DNA from: Streptomyces katrae
GTDB taxonomy: Bacteria; Actinomycetota; Actinomycetes; Streptomycetales; Streptomycetaceae
Reading direction: 5' to 3'
DNA: 64,000 nucleotides
NCBI RefSeq assembly: GCF_000717655.1
Contig: NZ_JNZY01000012.1
Coordinates: forward strand, 103,348-167,347
Positions 16,616 through 26,452 of the stretch are shown here, piece by piece. A model generated the notes under the pieces. The model did no database searches and was not told the origin of the DNA. It saw only the letters and a program-made list of their open reading frames with translations. The first letter of the stretch is position 1, and every line of letters starts with the position of its first letter. The position numbers were made by a program, and so were the translations under genes.

Positions 16616-19600
16616 ATGCTGAGTGACAATGCCCTGAGTGAATCCTGGCTCGCCCGGCTGGTGGCCGGCCGCGGAGTTCCCTTCCTGGATGTCGTGTCCC
16701 CGGACGGAGACACGCCGGAATGCGTCCTGGAACCCGCAGTCACCGAGCGGCTGGACGCCCTGACGGGCGGCGACGCGACCGGCCTCCTGCTGCTGACCGT
16801 CGCGGCCACCCGGCTCGCGCTGGCCGCGCTCGACGAGGAACCCGGGCACGTGATCCTCGTGCCCGTGCCCACCTCGCCGCCCGGGGCGGGCGCAGGGACC
16901 GGCACGGACGCGGTGCCGCGCGAGCTCGCGCTCTGCGCACCCCTCGACCGCGAGGCACCGGCCTCGGCCTTCCTGATGGCGCTGCACGCCGAACTCGAAT
17001 CCGCCCTGCCCCTCGCCTGGCCCGACCGGGAGGCGGTCGCCTCCCGTCTGGAGCTCGCCGGTGTGCCCGTGGGCCGTGCGCTCGGCCGGCTGGGCGTCGT
17101 GTGCGAGGAGGCGGGCGGCAAGCTGCTGCAGCCGGTCGGCCTGTGTCTGACCCTGCGTCGGGCCGACGGCCGGCTGACCCTGACCGCCGAGGCGGACGGC
17201 GAGCTGCCGGTGGCCGCGGCAGCCCTGCTGCGTTGCACGGCGGCCGCTCTCGCGGAACTCGGCCGCTCACCTCGGCGGCCGGTCACGGAGCTGGACGTCC
17301 TCGGTCCCGCACAGCGCGCCGAACTGGAGCGGTGGTCGGGCCTGCCCGTCGTGGCGGACTTCGCCGACGCGACCCTCACCGGCATCGTCGACGACGCCGC
17401 GAACCGCTTCCCGGACCGCGAGGCGGTGTCCGACCACGACGGGGTGTGGAGCCACCGGGAGCTGGCGCTGCGGTCGTCGCGGGCCGCGCGGTCGCTCACC
17501 GTCGACCACGGGGTGAAGCCGGGTGACCGGGTCGCACTGCTGCTGCCGAAGAGCCCCGAACTCGTGCTCGCGGTGCTGGCGGTACTGCGGGCCGGCGCCT
17601 CGATGGTGCCCCTCGACCCCTCGCACCCGCCGGAGCGGGTCGCCCGTCAGCTGCGCCTGAGCGGAGCGGTCTGCGCCATCTCCGCCGAGGACGAACTGCC
17701 CGGCCAGGTGGCCATCCCGGTGGTGTCCCCGAAGGCCCTCGCCACCGCCGACGGTCCGGGGGCGGCAGCCGCACCGGGTCCCGACGACGAAGCCATCCTC
17801 TTCTTCACGTCCGGATCGACCGGCCTGCCCCGCCCGGTGGCGCTCACCCACCGTCAGCTCGCCCACAAGACCCTCACCTCGGGGCAGCTCCTCGGTTTCG
17901 ACGAGGAGATCCGGTGCGCCCTGCTGTCCGCGGTGACCTCTGACGCCCTGACGTACCAGATCTTCACGACGCTCGCCGCGGGCGGCTGCGTGGTGGTCAT
18001 GGGCTCACCCCAGACGCTCTCGCCCGCTGAGTTCTGGGCGGCGACGCGACGCCTGCGCGTCAACGTCATCAACTGCGTCCCCTCCCTGCTCGCCGTGATG
18101 GCCGAAGGTCTGCCGGCAGGAGCCGCAGAAGACGTCCGCATCTGTCTGCTGGGCGGCGACGAGATCCCGGCGGGGCTCCTGCCCCGGCTGGCGGACCGGC
18201 TGCGCGTGGGCACCTTCGGCAACCTCTACGGGCCCACCGAGGCCACCATCGAGGCCACCACCTTCACCTGCCCCGGCTCGGCCTTCCCCGAGTTGACCAC
18301 CGTCCCGGTCGGCAGGCCCTCCGAGGGCTTCGGCGTGCTGGTGCTCACCCCCCACGGGGACCACGCACCGCCCGGCGTCCCCGGCGAGATCCACGTGCTC
18401 GGCCCCGGCGTGGCCCGTGGCTACGCCGATGACGAACCGACCGGCCCGGGGCGGTTCTGCGAGCTCCCCGCGCACCCCGGCGTCCGGGTGTTCCGGACCG
18501 GCGACTTCGGCCGCTGGAACCACCGGGGCGAGCTGGTCTTCCTGGGCCGCCGGGACAACCAGATCCAGATCCACGGCAACCGGGTCGAGCTCGGCGAGGT
18601 GGAGGCGTCCCTCAGCTCCGTCGCGGGCATCGTCACCGCCACGGTCCTTCCCTTCACCGCTCCCTCGGGACCGCCCACCGTCGTGGCCGTCTACACCTCG
18701 GACCAGGGACTCGAACCGGCCGACGTGCGCAGCCGGCTGGAGCTGCGCCTGCCCGGCTACATGGTCCCCGGCCGCATCCTGCGGCTCGACGAGCTGCCCG
18801 TCACCCTGCACGGAAAGATCGACCGCGTGGCCATCCTGGCCCATGTGGCCGGCCTGGACGGACAGGTCTGGCAGCCCGACGACGAAGCCGACCGCACCGC
18901 CGCCCGGATCTGGGCCGACGTGCTCGGCACCGCGCCGCGCGCCGCGGACGAGGACCTCTTCGCGGCGGGCGGCCACAGCCTCACCGCCGCCGTCCTGGCG
19001 GGCCGGCTCGGCGCGGCTGCCGGCGGCGGCGCGATCACCGTCCGCGACGTGTTCACCGCCCGCACGCCCGAAGGCCTCGGCGCGCTGCTGCGCCGCGCCG
19101 CGGCCGACGGGCCCGCGGCCCCCGCCGCCCGGACACCGTGGCCCGAGACCCCGGAACCCGTCCCCGCGAGCAACGCCCAGCGCCGGATGTGGTTCCTCGA
19201 GCAGTACGAGGGCGGGGAACTGCGCCCGTACAACATGGTGGAGGCCTTCCGGCTGCCCGGCTCCCCCGAGGCGGCCGACGTGGCGGACGCCCTGGAGCGG
19301 ACGGTGCGCCGGCACCAGGCCCTGCGCACCGTGTTCCGCACCGACCCCGACGGCCTGCGCCAGATCGTCCTGGCTCCCGAGCGGGCCCGGCCCGCACTGC
19401 AGGTCCACCGGTCGGACGCCGGGGGCACCGCTGGCCTGCTGCGGCGCATCGCCGATGCGGAGCAGCGCCACGTGTTCGACCCGGCGGAGGGCCCCCTGCT
19501 GCGTGCCCACTGGCTCGTCGAGGACGGGCGCCCCGGCGGCACGCTCCTGCTGTCCGTCCACCACAGCGTCTGCGACGGCTGGTCGTTCGCGGTGATCCTG

Positions 19601-22600
19601 CGCGACCTCCAGCGGTTCCTGAACGGCACGGCCCAGGTACCGGATCCCACGCAGTACGGTGCCTACGCGCTCGATCAGCACGCCCGCGGGGACGACGCGC
19701 AGAGCAGCGCGTTCTGGCGGCGCGTCCTGGACGGCGCGCCGCGCGTCGACCTGCCGCTCGACCGCAACCGTCCGGCGGAGCGCAGTTCGGCGGCGGGCAC
19801 GGTCCGGCTGACGCTCGGCGAAGGCACGACCCGGTCCGTGCAGGACTTGTGCCGGCAGCTCGGCACCACCTCGTTCACGGCGTTGGTGGCCGCCGTCCGA
19901 GTCCTTCTGATGCGCTGGAGCGGGGCGGACGACATCGTGCTCGGCACGGTCGTCTCGGGCCGGGACCGTCCCGAACTCGCCGACTCGGTGGGGCTGTTCG
20001 TCAACACCGTCGCCCTGCGCACCCCGATCGGTCCGGAGCTCGGTTTCACCGATGTGGTCGCGGCGGTCGCGGCGCACGCGCGGGAGGCCCGCGCCCATGA
20101 GGAGTACCCCTTCGAGGACCTCGTGGAGGCCCTGGGGCGCGAACGCATCGCGGGACGCAATCCGCTCTTCGACGTGCTGGTCGAGGCCGCCGTCTCCGGT
20201 ACGGACCCGCTGGGCACCGAGGAGGGCCCGGCAGCCGAACACATCCGCCTGGACAACGGCGCGGAGGGGTTCGACCTCGCCTTCAGCTTCGGCGAACCCG
20301 GCCCGGACCGTCCGATCGAGGTGGCGATCACCTACCGCGAGGACGTACTCGACGCGGGGACGGCGCACCGGCTCGCCGGCCAGTTGGACCACCTCCTGAC
20401 CGCTCTGGCCGAGGCCCCCGGGGCCCCCGTCGGCACGGCCCCCCTGCTGCCCGAGGCACAGCGCGCCGCGCTCATCGCGGCCGGTACCGGGGAGATCCCC
20501 TCCGCCGCGCAGTCCACCGGCACCCTCCTGGACCTCGTCCTCGCGCAGGTGCAGCGCGCACCCGAGGACCCGGCCGTCGCCTGCGGCGACCGTGTCCTGA
20601 CCTACCGCGAGCTGGACCGCCGGGCCGATGTACTGGCCGCCCGGATCGCCGCGCTGGCGCCGACCGGCCCCGACCGCGTGGTCGCGGTGCTGTGCGAGCG
20701 CTCCGAGTGGATGCCGGTCGCGTTGCTCGCCGTCCTCAAGACCGGTTCGGCGTTCCTTCCCCTCGATCCGCAGCAGTCGCCGGCCCGGATCGCGCGAGTG
20801 CTGCGCGACAGCGGCGCGGTCGCCGCCGTCACCTCGGCGGACTTCACGCGGACCACGGTCGCCGAAGGCCTGCCCACGGTGACCGTCGGCGACGCGACCG
20901 AGGCCGCTGCGGTCCGGGACGAGCCACGGCCGCTCCGGCCCGCCGGCCCCGCCGACCTCGCGTACGTCGTGTACACCTCCGGCTCCACCGGAACACCCAA
21001 GGGCGTCATGGTGGAGCACCGCGGCATAGTCAACTCCGTCCGGTTCCAGATCGACCACTACGGCCTCGGCGCCGGCGGGGCGATCCTCCAGGTCGATCCG
21101 ATCCACGCCGACGCCGGCATCGCCGACGTGTTCGGCGCGCTCGGTTCGGGCGCGCCCATGGTGATCGTCACCCGGGAGCAGCTGCTCACGCCGGAGGATG
21201 TGGCCGCGATCATGCAGCAGCACCCGGTCCGGCACGTGATGCTCGTGCCGAGCCTCTACCGGATGCTGCTCGACGAGGTCGGCCCGGCGTTCCGCGAGGT
21301 GCGCAAGGTCGTGCTCGGCGGGGAGCGGGTCACCCGGGCGCTCGCCGCCCGGCATGCCGAAGTCCTTCCCGGCGCCGAGCTGTTCAACGAGTACGGCCCG
21401 GCCGAGGACAGTGTGGTCACCACATTGGACCCAGTGGTCACGACAGGGGCCGCCGACACGCCCGGCACATGGTCCGGGACCGCTTCCGGCGACGCCTCGA
21501 TCGGCCGCCCGCTGCCCGGCAAGTGGGTGGATCTGCTCGACGAGCGGGGCATGCTCGTGCCGCTGGGGGCTCCTGGCGAGATCTGCATCGGCGGAGCAGG
21601 CCTGGCCCGCGGCTACCTCGGCGACGCGGAGCTGACCGCGGCCCGGTTCGTGACCAGCCGGGTACGCCCGGGAGAACGCATGTACCGCACCGGCGACCTG
21701 GCCCGCCGGCTGCCCGACGGACGCCTGGAGTACCTGGGCCGGGTCGACGACCAGCTCAAGATCCGGGGCAACCGGGTCGAGCCGAACGAGGTGGCCGCGG
21801 TCCTCGCCGAAGCCCCCGGCCTGCGCAACGCCGCCGTGCTCCCGACGACCGGCGCCGAACCACGGCTGGTCGCCTACGTGGTCGGGGAGGCGGAGCCGGC
21901 GGCGCTGCGCCGGCACCTCGCGGAGCGGCTGCCCGCCTACATGATGCCCGCCGCCTTCGTGTACCTGCCCGCCCTGCCGGTGGCCGCGGGCGGCAAGCTG
22001 GACCGCCGGGCGCTGCCCGCGCCCGACGAGGCCCTGGCCACCGCGGAATCCCCTGCTGCCGCCCGGCCGTTCACCCCGGCCGAGCAGCACGTCGCCGACG
22101 TGTGGACGCAGGTTCTGGAGCGTCCCGTCACGGACCCGGACGCCAACCTGTTCGAGATGGGCGGCCACAGTCTGGCCGCCGCGCGCATCGCGCACGCCCT
22201 GCACGTCAAGGTGCGCACCGTCTTCGACTTCCCGACCGTCGCCGCGCTCACCACGGCACTGGAAGGGCAGTCGGCGAAGGCCGCAGCGGAGCTGGGCCCG
22301 GCCGCGGGGGCGTCCTCGGAGAGCGGGTTCCTCCCGCTCTCCCGGGCACAGCGCCGCGTCTGGCTGACCTCACGGTGGGCGGGCTCCGACACGTTCATCA
22401 TCTCCGACCTCGTACGGCTGGGCCGCCGGCTCGATGCCGGAGCGCTCCGCAGCGCCCTCGAAGCCGTCGTCGAGCGCCAGGACATGCTGCGCGCGCAGGT
22501 CCTGCCCCGGGGAACGGACGCGGAGCTGACCGTGCTGGACCGGTTGCCGGACGGCGCACCGCTGGTCGTCGTGGACCTGCCCGGTGCGGACCCCTCGGGT

Positions 22601-23674
22601 CCGGAGGTTGCGGCCGCGCTGCACGACGCCCGACGGGTCGGCTTCGCCCTCGAGAAGGCGCCGCTGTTCGAAGTGCGGCTGCTCGCAGGGCCCGTCGGCG
22701 GTGATCTGCTCACCGTCACCGCACACCATCTGATCTACGACGGCGCGAGCGTCGACGTGCTGCTGCGCGACCTGTTCACCGCGTACGAGCAGGCCGTCGC
22801 GGGCCGGCCGCCCCGGCTTCCCCGGCTCCCCTACACCTACCAGGAGTGGGTCCGCGAGGAGCAGGAGTGGCTGGCCGGGCCCGAGGCGGAGCTCGAGGTG
22901 GAGTTCTGGCGGGAGCGCTTGCGCGGCGTCGCGGAAGGGCCCGATCCCGTGGACCCGGCCCGCCGCCGTAGCCGCCGGGGCCGGACCGGACTGGTCCGCC
23001 GGTCCCTTCCCGCGGCCGTGCTCCGCGATGCCCCCGGGACCCCGTTCGCGCAGGTGGTCACCGCGTTCGCCCTCACCGTGCACCAGCGCACCCGGGCCAC
23101 CGACCTCGTCGTCGGCTTCGCCGCGGGACTCCGCCACCGGCCCGAGGCCGACGCGCTGATCGGCTACCTGGTCAACGCGGTTCCCCTCCGGGTCACTCTG
23201 GACGACGCGATGACCGGGGGCGAGCTGCTGCCCCGGGTCCAGAGCGGGCTCGTCGAGGCGTACGAACACTCCCGGCTGCCGTTCGACGTGCTTGCGCAGC
23301 GGCTGGCGCTGCGCGCGGCACCGGGCCGCAGCCTGCTGCTCGACCTGGGCGTGAGCTGGGAGAACGCAGGCCTGCGCCCCGAGAGCCACGTGGTCGAGGA
23401 CCTGCTGGTGGACGATCTGCCCGCCACCAGTGACCTCTGGCTCTACGCACGGGTCAAGGGCGACGTCCTGCACCTCGACCTCACCTACGACGACAACCTG
23501 CTCGACGAGTCGGAGGCCGGCGGCTACGCCGATCACGTCGCCGCGGTCCTGCGCGGCCTGGCCACCGGCCAGTACGCACCGCCCGCCGGCGCCCCGTCAC
23601 CGGCCGTGCCCCCGGCCCCCGGCCCGTCCGCAACACCCGGCTCTGATTGGAGCGACAGCCACTATGACTTCTGA
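16616..23674 (+). CDS. dimodular NRPS: (C-like)-A-PCP-C-A-PCP-C
   Basis: A 2352-residue synthetase. Residues 1-245 are a condensation-like piece with no HHxxxDG. A1 (about 265-745) has pocket residues D-A-Y..L-G-L-I-E and an altered A3 loop, FTSGSTGLPRPVA, where the lysine of PKG is lost. PCP1 has GGHSL with Ser near 788. C1 has HHSVCDG near 981. A2 (about 1310-1800) has pocket D-A-A..G-E-V-V. PCP2 has Ser near 1850. C2 has HHLIYDG near 2037. The protein ends after C2, so the next carrier is on the following protein, whose ATG overlaps by 11 bases. Two residues are built in cis and the third is taken from the PCP-C protein. No epimerase, thioesterase or reductase domain is present. Confidence 0.92.
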   Translation: MLSDNALSESWLARLVAGRGVPFLDVVSPDGDTPECVLEPAVTERLDALTGGDATGLLLLTVAATRLALAALDEEPGHVILVPVPTSPPGAGAGTGTDAVPRELALCAPLDREAPASAFLMALHAELESALPLAWPDREAVASRLELAGVPVGRALGRLGVVCEEAGGKLLQPVGLCLTLRRADGRLTLTAEADGELPVAAAALLRCTAAALAELGRSPRRPVTELDVLGPAQRAELERWSGLPVVADFADATLTGIVDDAANRFPDREAVSDHDGVWSHRELALRSSRAARSLTVDHGVKPGDRVALLLPKSPELVLAVLAVLRAGASMVPLDPSHPPERVARQLRLSGAVCAISAEDELPGQVAIPVVSPKALATADGPGAAAAPGPDDEAILFFTSGSTGLPRPVALTHRQLAHKTLTSGQLLGFDEEIRCALLSAVTSDALTYQIFTTLAAGGCVVVMGSPQTLSPAEFWAATRRLRVNVINCVPSLLAVMAEGLPAGAAEDVRICLLGGDEIPAGLLPRLADRLRVGTFGNLYGPTEATIEATTFTCPGSAFPELTTVPVGRPSEGFGVLVLTPHGDHAPPGVPGEIHVLGPGVARGYADDEPTGPGRFCELPAHPGVRVFRTGDFGRWNHRGELVFLGRRDNQIQIHGNRVELGEVEASLSSVAGIVTATVLPFTAPSGPPTVVAVYTSDQGLEPADVRSRLELRLPGYMVPGRILRLDELPVTLHGKIDRVAILAHVAGLDGQVWQPDDEADRTAARIWADVLGTAPRAADEDLFAAGGHSLTAAVLAGRLGAAAGGGAITVRDVFTARTPEGLGALLRRAAADGPAAPAARTPWPETPEPVPASNAQRRMWFLEQYEGGELRPYNMVEAFRLPGSPEAADVADALERTVRRHQALRTVFRTDPDGLRQIVLAPERARPALQVHRSDAGGTAGLLRRIADAEQRHVFDPAEGPLLRAHWLVEDGRPGGTLLLSVHHSVCDGWSFAVILRDLQRFLNGTAQVPDPTQYGAYALDQHARGDDAQSSAFWRRVLDGAPRVDLPLDRNRPAERSSAAGTVRLTLGEGTTRSVQDLCRQLGTTSFTALVAAVRVLLMRWSGADDIVLGTVVSGRDRPELADSVGLFVNTVALRTPIGPELGFTDVVAAVAAHAREARAHEEYPFEDLVEALGRERIAGRNPLFDVLVEAAVSGTDPLGTEEGPAAEHIRLDNGAEGFDLAFSFGEPGPDRPIEVAITYREDVLDAGTAHRLAGQLDHLLTALAEAPGAPVGTAPLLPEAQRAALIAAGTGEIPSAAQSTGTLLDLVLAQVQRAPEDPAVACGDRVLTYRELDRRADVLAARIAALAPTGPDRVVAVLCERSEWMPVALLAVLKTGSAFLPLDPQQSPARIARVLRDSGAVAAVTSADFTRTTVAEGLPTVTVGDATEAAAVRDEPRPLRPAGPADLAYVVYTSGSTGTPKGVMVEHRGIVNSVRFQIDHYGLGAGGAILQVDPIHADAGIADVFGALGSGAPMVIVTREQLLTPEDVAAIMQQHPVRHVMLVPSLYRMLLDEVGPAFREVRKVVLGGERVTRALAARHAEVLPGAELFNEYGPAEDSVVTTLDPVVTTGAADTPGTWSGTASGDASIGRPLPGKWVDLLDERGMLVPLGAPGEICIGGAGLARGYLGDAELTAARFVTSRVRPGERMYRTGDLARRLPDGRLEYLGRVDDQLKIRGNRVEPNEVAAVLAEAPGLRNAAVLPTTGAEPRLVAYVVGEAEPAALRRHLAERLPAYMMPAAFVYLPALPVAAGGKLDRRALPAPDEALATAESPAAARPFTPAEQHVADVWTQVLERPVTDPDANLFEMGGHSLAAARIAHALHVKVRTVFDFPTVAALTTALEGQSAKAAAELGPAAGASSESGFLPLSRAQRRVWLTSRWAGSDTFIISDLVRLGRRLDAGALRSALEAVVERQDMLRAQVLPRGTDAELTVLDRLPDGAPLVVVDLPGADPSGPEVAAALHDARRVGFALEKAPLFEVRLLAGPVGGDLLTVTAHHLIYDGASVDVLLRDLFTAYEQAVAGRPPRLPRLPYTYQEWVREEQEWLAGPEAELEVEFWRERLRGVAEGPDPVDPARRRSRRGRTGLVRRSLPAAVLRDAPGTPFAQVVTAFALTVHQRTRATDLVVGFAAGLRHRPEADALIGYLVNAVPLRVTLDDAMTGGELLPRVQSGLVEAYEHSRLPFDVLAQRLALRAAPGRSLLLDLGVSWENAGLRPESHVVEDLLVDDLPATSDLWLYARVKGDVLHLDLTYDDNLLDESEAGGYADHVAAVLRGLATGQYAPPAGAPSPAVPPAPGPSATPGSDWSDSHYDF

Positions 23675-25298
23675 CACCGCCCTCAGGCTCAGGGACGGGG
23701 CGGCCCCGACCGAGCCCGACCCGACGCAGCGGCTGTGCGAGCTGTTCGCCACGGCACTCGAACTGGACGACGTCACTCCGGACACCGACTTCTTCCTCGC
23801 CGGCGGACACAGCCTGTCCGCGCTGACCCTCGCCGTGGCCGTGGAAGAGGCCTTCGGCGTGCGGGTCCGCGTACGGGACGTCTTCGACGCCGCCACGCCC
23901 GAGCTGCTCGCGTCCCGGCTGGCCGGCCCCGTCCCCGGTGCCGTGGAACCCGCTGAGCCGGCCCCCGCGCGCCACCGGCCCGACACCGAGCTGCCCGGGG
24001 CCGAAGTCGCCGAAGCCACCCGCTGGCTGTGGCTTGAACGGCAGCGGGGGGACGGCGACTCCGGGGCCTACACCGTGCCCTGTCTGCTGGACGGCGAGGG
24101 TGCCGTGGACGCCGACAGGCTGGCGGCCGCGCTCGCCGGCCTGGCCCGGCACCACCCGGCGCTGCGGACCGTCTTCGTCGAGGCCCAGGGCGAACCGCGG
24201 GCGGTGGTCACCGACGACGTCCCGCCGTTGGAGGTCGTCGACCTGCGCGGGCCCGACGGGGGCGACACCCGGTTCGACGCCTTGGTCGACGAGCGCCTCG
24301 CCATGCCGTTCGCCCCGTCGACCGGCCCGCTCACCCGGACCACGCTGTTCCTGCGCGACGACGCCCGGTGGTCGCTCCTGCTGCTCGCGGACCATCTCGT
24401 GTGCGACGGACGCAGCCTGGAGATCCTCGCCGCGCAACTCGTGGCGGCCTACGCGGATCCGGCTGCCGCCCTGCCGCCCCGGGACCGGCCCGTTCACCGC
24501 TCGAGCGGTCAGGAGGCCGCGCTCGACCACTGGCGCCGCGTGCTCCTGCCCCCTCCGGCGCCGCTGCCCCTCCCGGTGCGCGGCCTGCGGACGGAGCAGG
24601 CCGGCAGCGCCACCGGCATCGCCGTGCAGGAGATCGGTCCGGATGTGCTGCGACAGCTCACGCAGCTGGGCCGGCGGCACCACGCGGGCCCGTTCGTGCC
24701 GCTGGCCGCCGCCGTCGCCCGTACCCTCGCCGCGATCACGGGCAGCTCGGACATCTGTCTGGGGACCCCCGTGGACCGGCGGGCCCGGCTCGGTGCGGAC
24801 GACGCGGTCGGCTTCCACATCGCCACCGTCCCCCTGCGGTTGGAGGTCCGGGACGGGACTTCGGCGGACGACTTCGTCCGGCAGGTCGCGCAGCGCACGA
24901 TGGACGCGGTGGACCACAGCGAGGTCGCCTTCGACACGCTCGTCGCGGCGCTCGCTCCCCCGCGCTCCCCCGGACGGATGCCCTTCTTCGACGTGTGGGT
25001 GGCCCTGTATCCCCGCATCGACACGGGGCCGTGCGCGCCGGGCGGGATCGCCCTGCGTGGCGGGCCGATACCCCTGCGCGTCGGCATGTTCGAGCTGTCC
25101 TTCCAGTTCGTCGAGCACGTGGACGGCATGCGCCTGCTGCTCCAGTACGACACCGCGCGCTACGCCGCGGACACCGCCGAGCGGATGGTCCGGCGGCTCG
25201 GTGACGAAGTGGCGCGCCTCCTCGGGGACCCGGCGGAGTCCGGCCCCGAAGCGGCCCCGGCACACCGGGCCTTCGGCGGCTTCCGGTTCGACGACTGA
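23664..25298 (+). CDS. NRPS PCP-C didomain protein lacking an A domain
   Basis: A 544-residue protein: a carrier domain with LAGGHSLSAL (Ser near 52), then a full-length condensation domain (about 120-540). The catalytic motif reads DHLVCDG near 242: the first His of HHxxxDG is Asp while the second, catalytic His and the Asp are kept. There is no adenylation domain, so its carrier must be charged in trans, for example by the stand-alone A protein at 14001 or an A domain at 26453 or 32315. It overlaps the NRPS end and continues its assembly line, supplying residue three and the third condensation. Confidence 0.9.
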   Translation: MTSDTALRLRDGAAPTEPDPTQRLCELFATALELDDVTPDTDFFLAGGHSLSALTLAVAVEEAFGVRVRVRDVFDAATPELLASRLAGPVPGAVEPAEPAPARHRPDTELPGAEVAEATRWLWLERQRGDGDSGAYTVPCLLDGEGAVDADRLAAALAGLARHHPALRTVFVEAQGEPRAVVTDDVPPLEVVDLRGPDGGDTRFDALVDERLAMPFAPSTGPLTRTTLFLRDDARWSLLLLADHLVCDGRSLEILAAQLVAAYADPAAALPPRDRPVHRSSGQEAALDHWRRVLLPPPAPLPLPVRGLRTEQAGSATGIAVQEIGPDVLRQLTQLGRRHHAGPFVPLAAAVARTLAAITGSSDICLGTPVDRRARLGADDAVGFHIATVPLRLEVRDGTSADDFVRQVAQRTMDAVDHSEVAFDTLVAALAPPRSPGRMPFFDVWVALYPRIDTGPCAPGGIALRGGPIPLRVGMFELSFQFVEHVDGMRLLLQYDTARYAADTAERMVRRLGDEVARLLGDPAESGPEAAPAHRAFGGFRFDD

Positions 25299-25333
25299 CC
25301 CGACCTGTTGCCCTTCCCATGAGGAGATGAACC

Positions 25334-26371
25334 ATGACGACGTCCATCAGGCCCCGGACCGGGGCGGAGCTGCGGCTCACCGCGGCCGAGGCCCGCCAGG
25401 TGTCCGAACTGACACTGCGTCTGGCCGAGCAGTACCGCGCGGCCGACGACGAACGGCTGCTCCAGGAGCTCCCGTTGCTCACGGCCGGGCTGCCCGTGCG
25501 GATCCGCCGCTTTCTGCGTGCCTTCTCCCTCGACCAGGCACGCGGTTTCTGCTCGGTCAACGGGCATCTCGTGGACGACGAGCGCATCGGGCCCACGCCC
25601 GCGCACTGGAAGGACGAGACCCGGATCCACCGCGAACTGCCCGAGGAGATCCTCGTCCTCCTCTACGGTTCGCTGCTCGGCGAACCGTTCGGCTGGGCCA
25701 CCCAGCAGGACGGGCACCTGGTCAACGACGTGTTCCCGATCCGCCAGTACGAGCGCGAGCTGCTCGGCACGGGCAGCAAGACACCGCTGACCCTGCACAC
25801 CGAGGACGCCTTCCACCCCTACCGCGCCGACTACATCATCCTGTCGGCGCTGCGCAATCCGGACGCCGTGCCGGTGACCGTGGCGGAGGCGGACTTCTCG
25901 GTACTGCCCCAGGACGTCCTCGACGTCCTGTTCGAGAACCGGTTCCGCATCGTTCCCGACAAGTCGCACCTGCCGGAGAACAACACGGTGCGCACCGACG
26001 AGGACCGGCTGGTGTTCGAGAACATCGCGCGCCTCATCGACGGGCTCGGCCTGGTGCCCATGCTGACCGGCTCCCGGTCCCACCCTCTGCTGTGCTTCGA
26101 CGCGACGCACATGTCGGCTCCCGAGGAGGACCCCGAGGCCGTACGGGCCTTCGAGGCGGCGGCGAAGCTGCTCGACGCCGGCCTGACCGACTGCCCCCTC
26201 GAGGCGGGCAGCTGTGTCTTCATGAACAACCACCGGGTGGTGCACAGCCGCAGCGCCTTCCAGGCGCGCTACGACGGCACCGACCGCTGGCTCAAGCGCG
26301 TCAACGTCACCCACGACCTGCGCAAGTCCCGTGCCATGCGCCGGTCCGTCGGCTCCCGCCTGATCGGCTAG
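25334..26371 (+). CDS. Fe(II)/2-oxoglutarate hydroxylase of the clavaminate synthase/VioC family (GetI-like)
   Basis: A 345-residue non-heme iron oxygenase. The iron facial triad is HTED (His about 155, Glu about 157), the HxE form used by VioC and AsnO, with the distal His in RVVHSRSAF near 303 and the 2-oxoglutarate Arg a few residues later. Family members hydroxylate free arginine, asparagine or, in GE81112 biosynthesis, citrulline (GetI). Here it fits hydroxylation of a linear residue of the peptide, such as citrulline C4. It follows the PCP-C gene by 35 bases with GAGGAG before ATG 25334, and is the last gene of the operon, closed by a strong hairpin. Confidence 0.85.
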   Translation: MTTSIRPRTGAELRLTAAEARQVSELTLRLAEQYRAADDERLLQELPLLTAGLPVRIRRFLRAFSLDQARGFCSVNGHLVDDERIGPTPAHWKDETRIHRELPEEILVLLYGSLLGEPFGWATQQDGHLVNDVFPIRQYERELLGTGSKTPLTLHTEDAFHPYRADYIILSALRNPDAVPVTVAEADFSVLPQDVLDVLFENRFRIVPDKSHLPENNTVRTDEDRLVFENIARLIDGLGLVPMLTGSRSHPLLCFDATHMSAPEEDPEAVRAFEAAAKLLDAGLTDCPLEAGSCVFMNNHRVVHSRSAFQARYDGTDRWLKRVNVTHDLRKSRAMRRSVGSRLIG

Positions 26372-26393
26372 CCGGCGACCCGCACAGCCGGAA

Positions 26394-26443
26394 CACCACG
26401 CACTGTGCCCGGGGCTCCCCAGCCCCGGGCACAGTGCGTGGTG
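26394..26443. terminator. bidirectional terminator with a 23-base perfect stem
   Basis: The arms at 26394-26416 (beginning CACCACGCACTGTGCC) and 26421-26443 are perfectly complementary, with a CCCC loop. It lies between the convergent VioC-like gene (stop 26371) and the A-PCP gene (stop 26453) and should stop transcripts from both sides. Confidence 0.85.
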
Positions 26444-26452
26444 GCGGCGCGG

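Noticed and set aside
18005..22204. Long minus-strand open frame opposite the NRPS gene
   Set aside because: It is an antisense shadow with low-complexity composition; the plus strand shows full A, PCP and C motifs.
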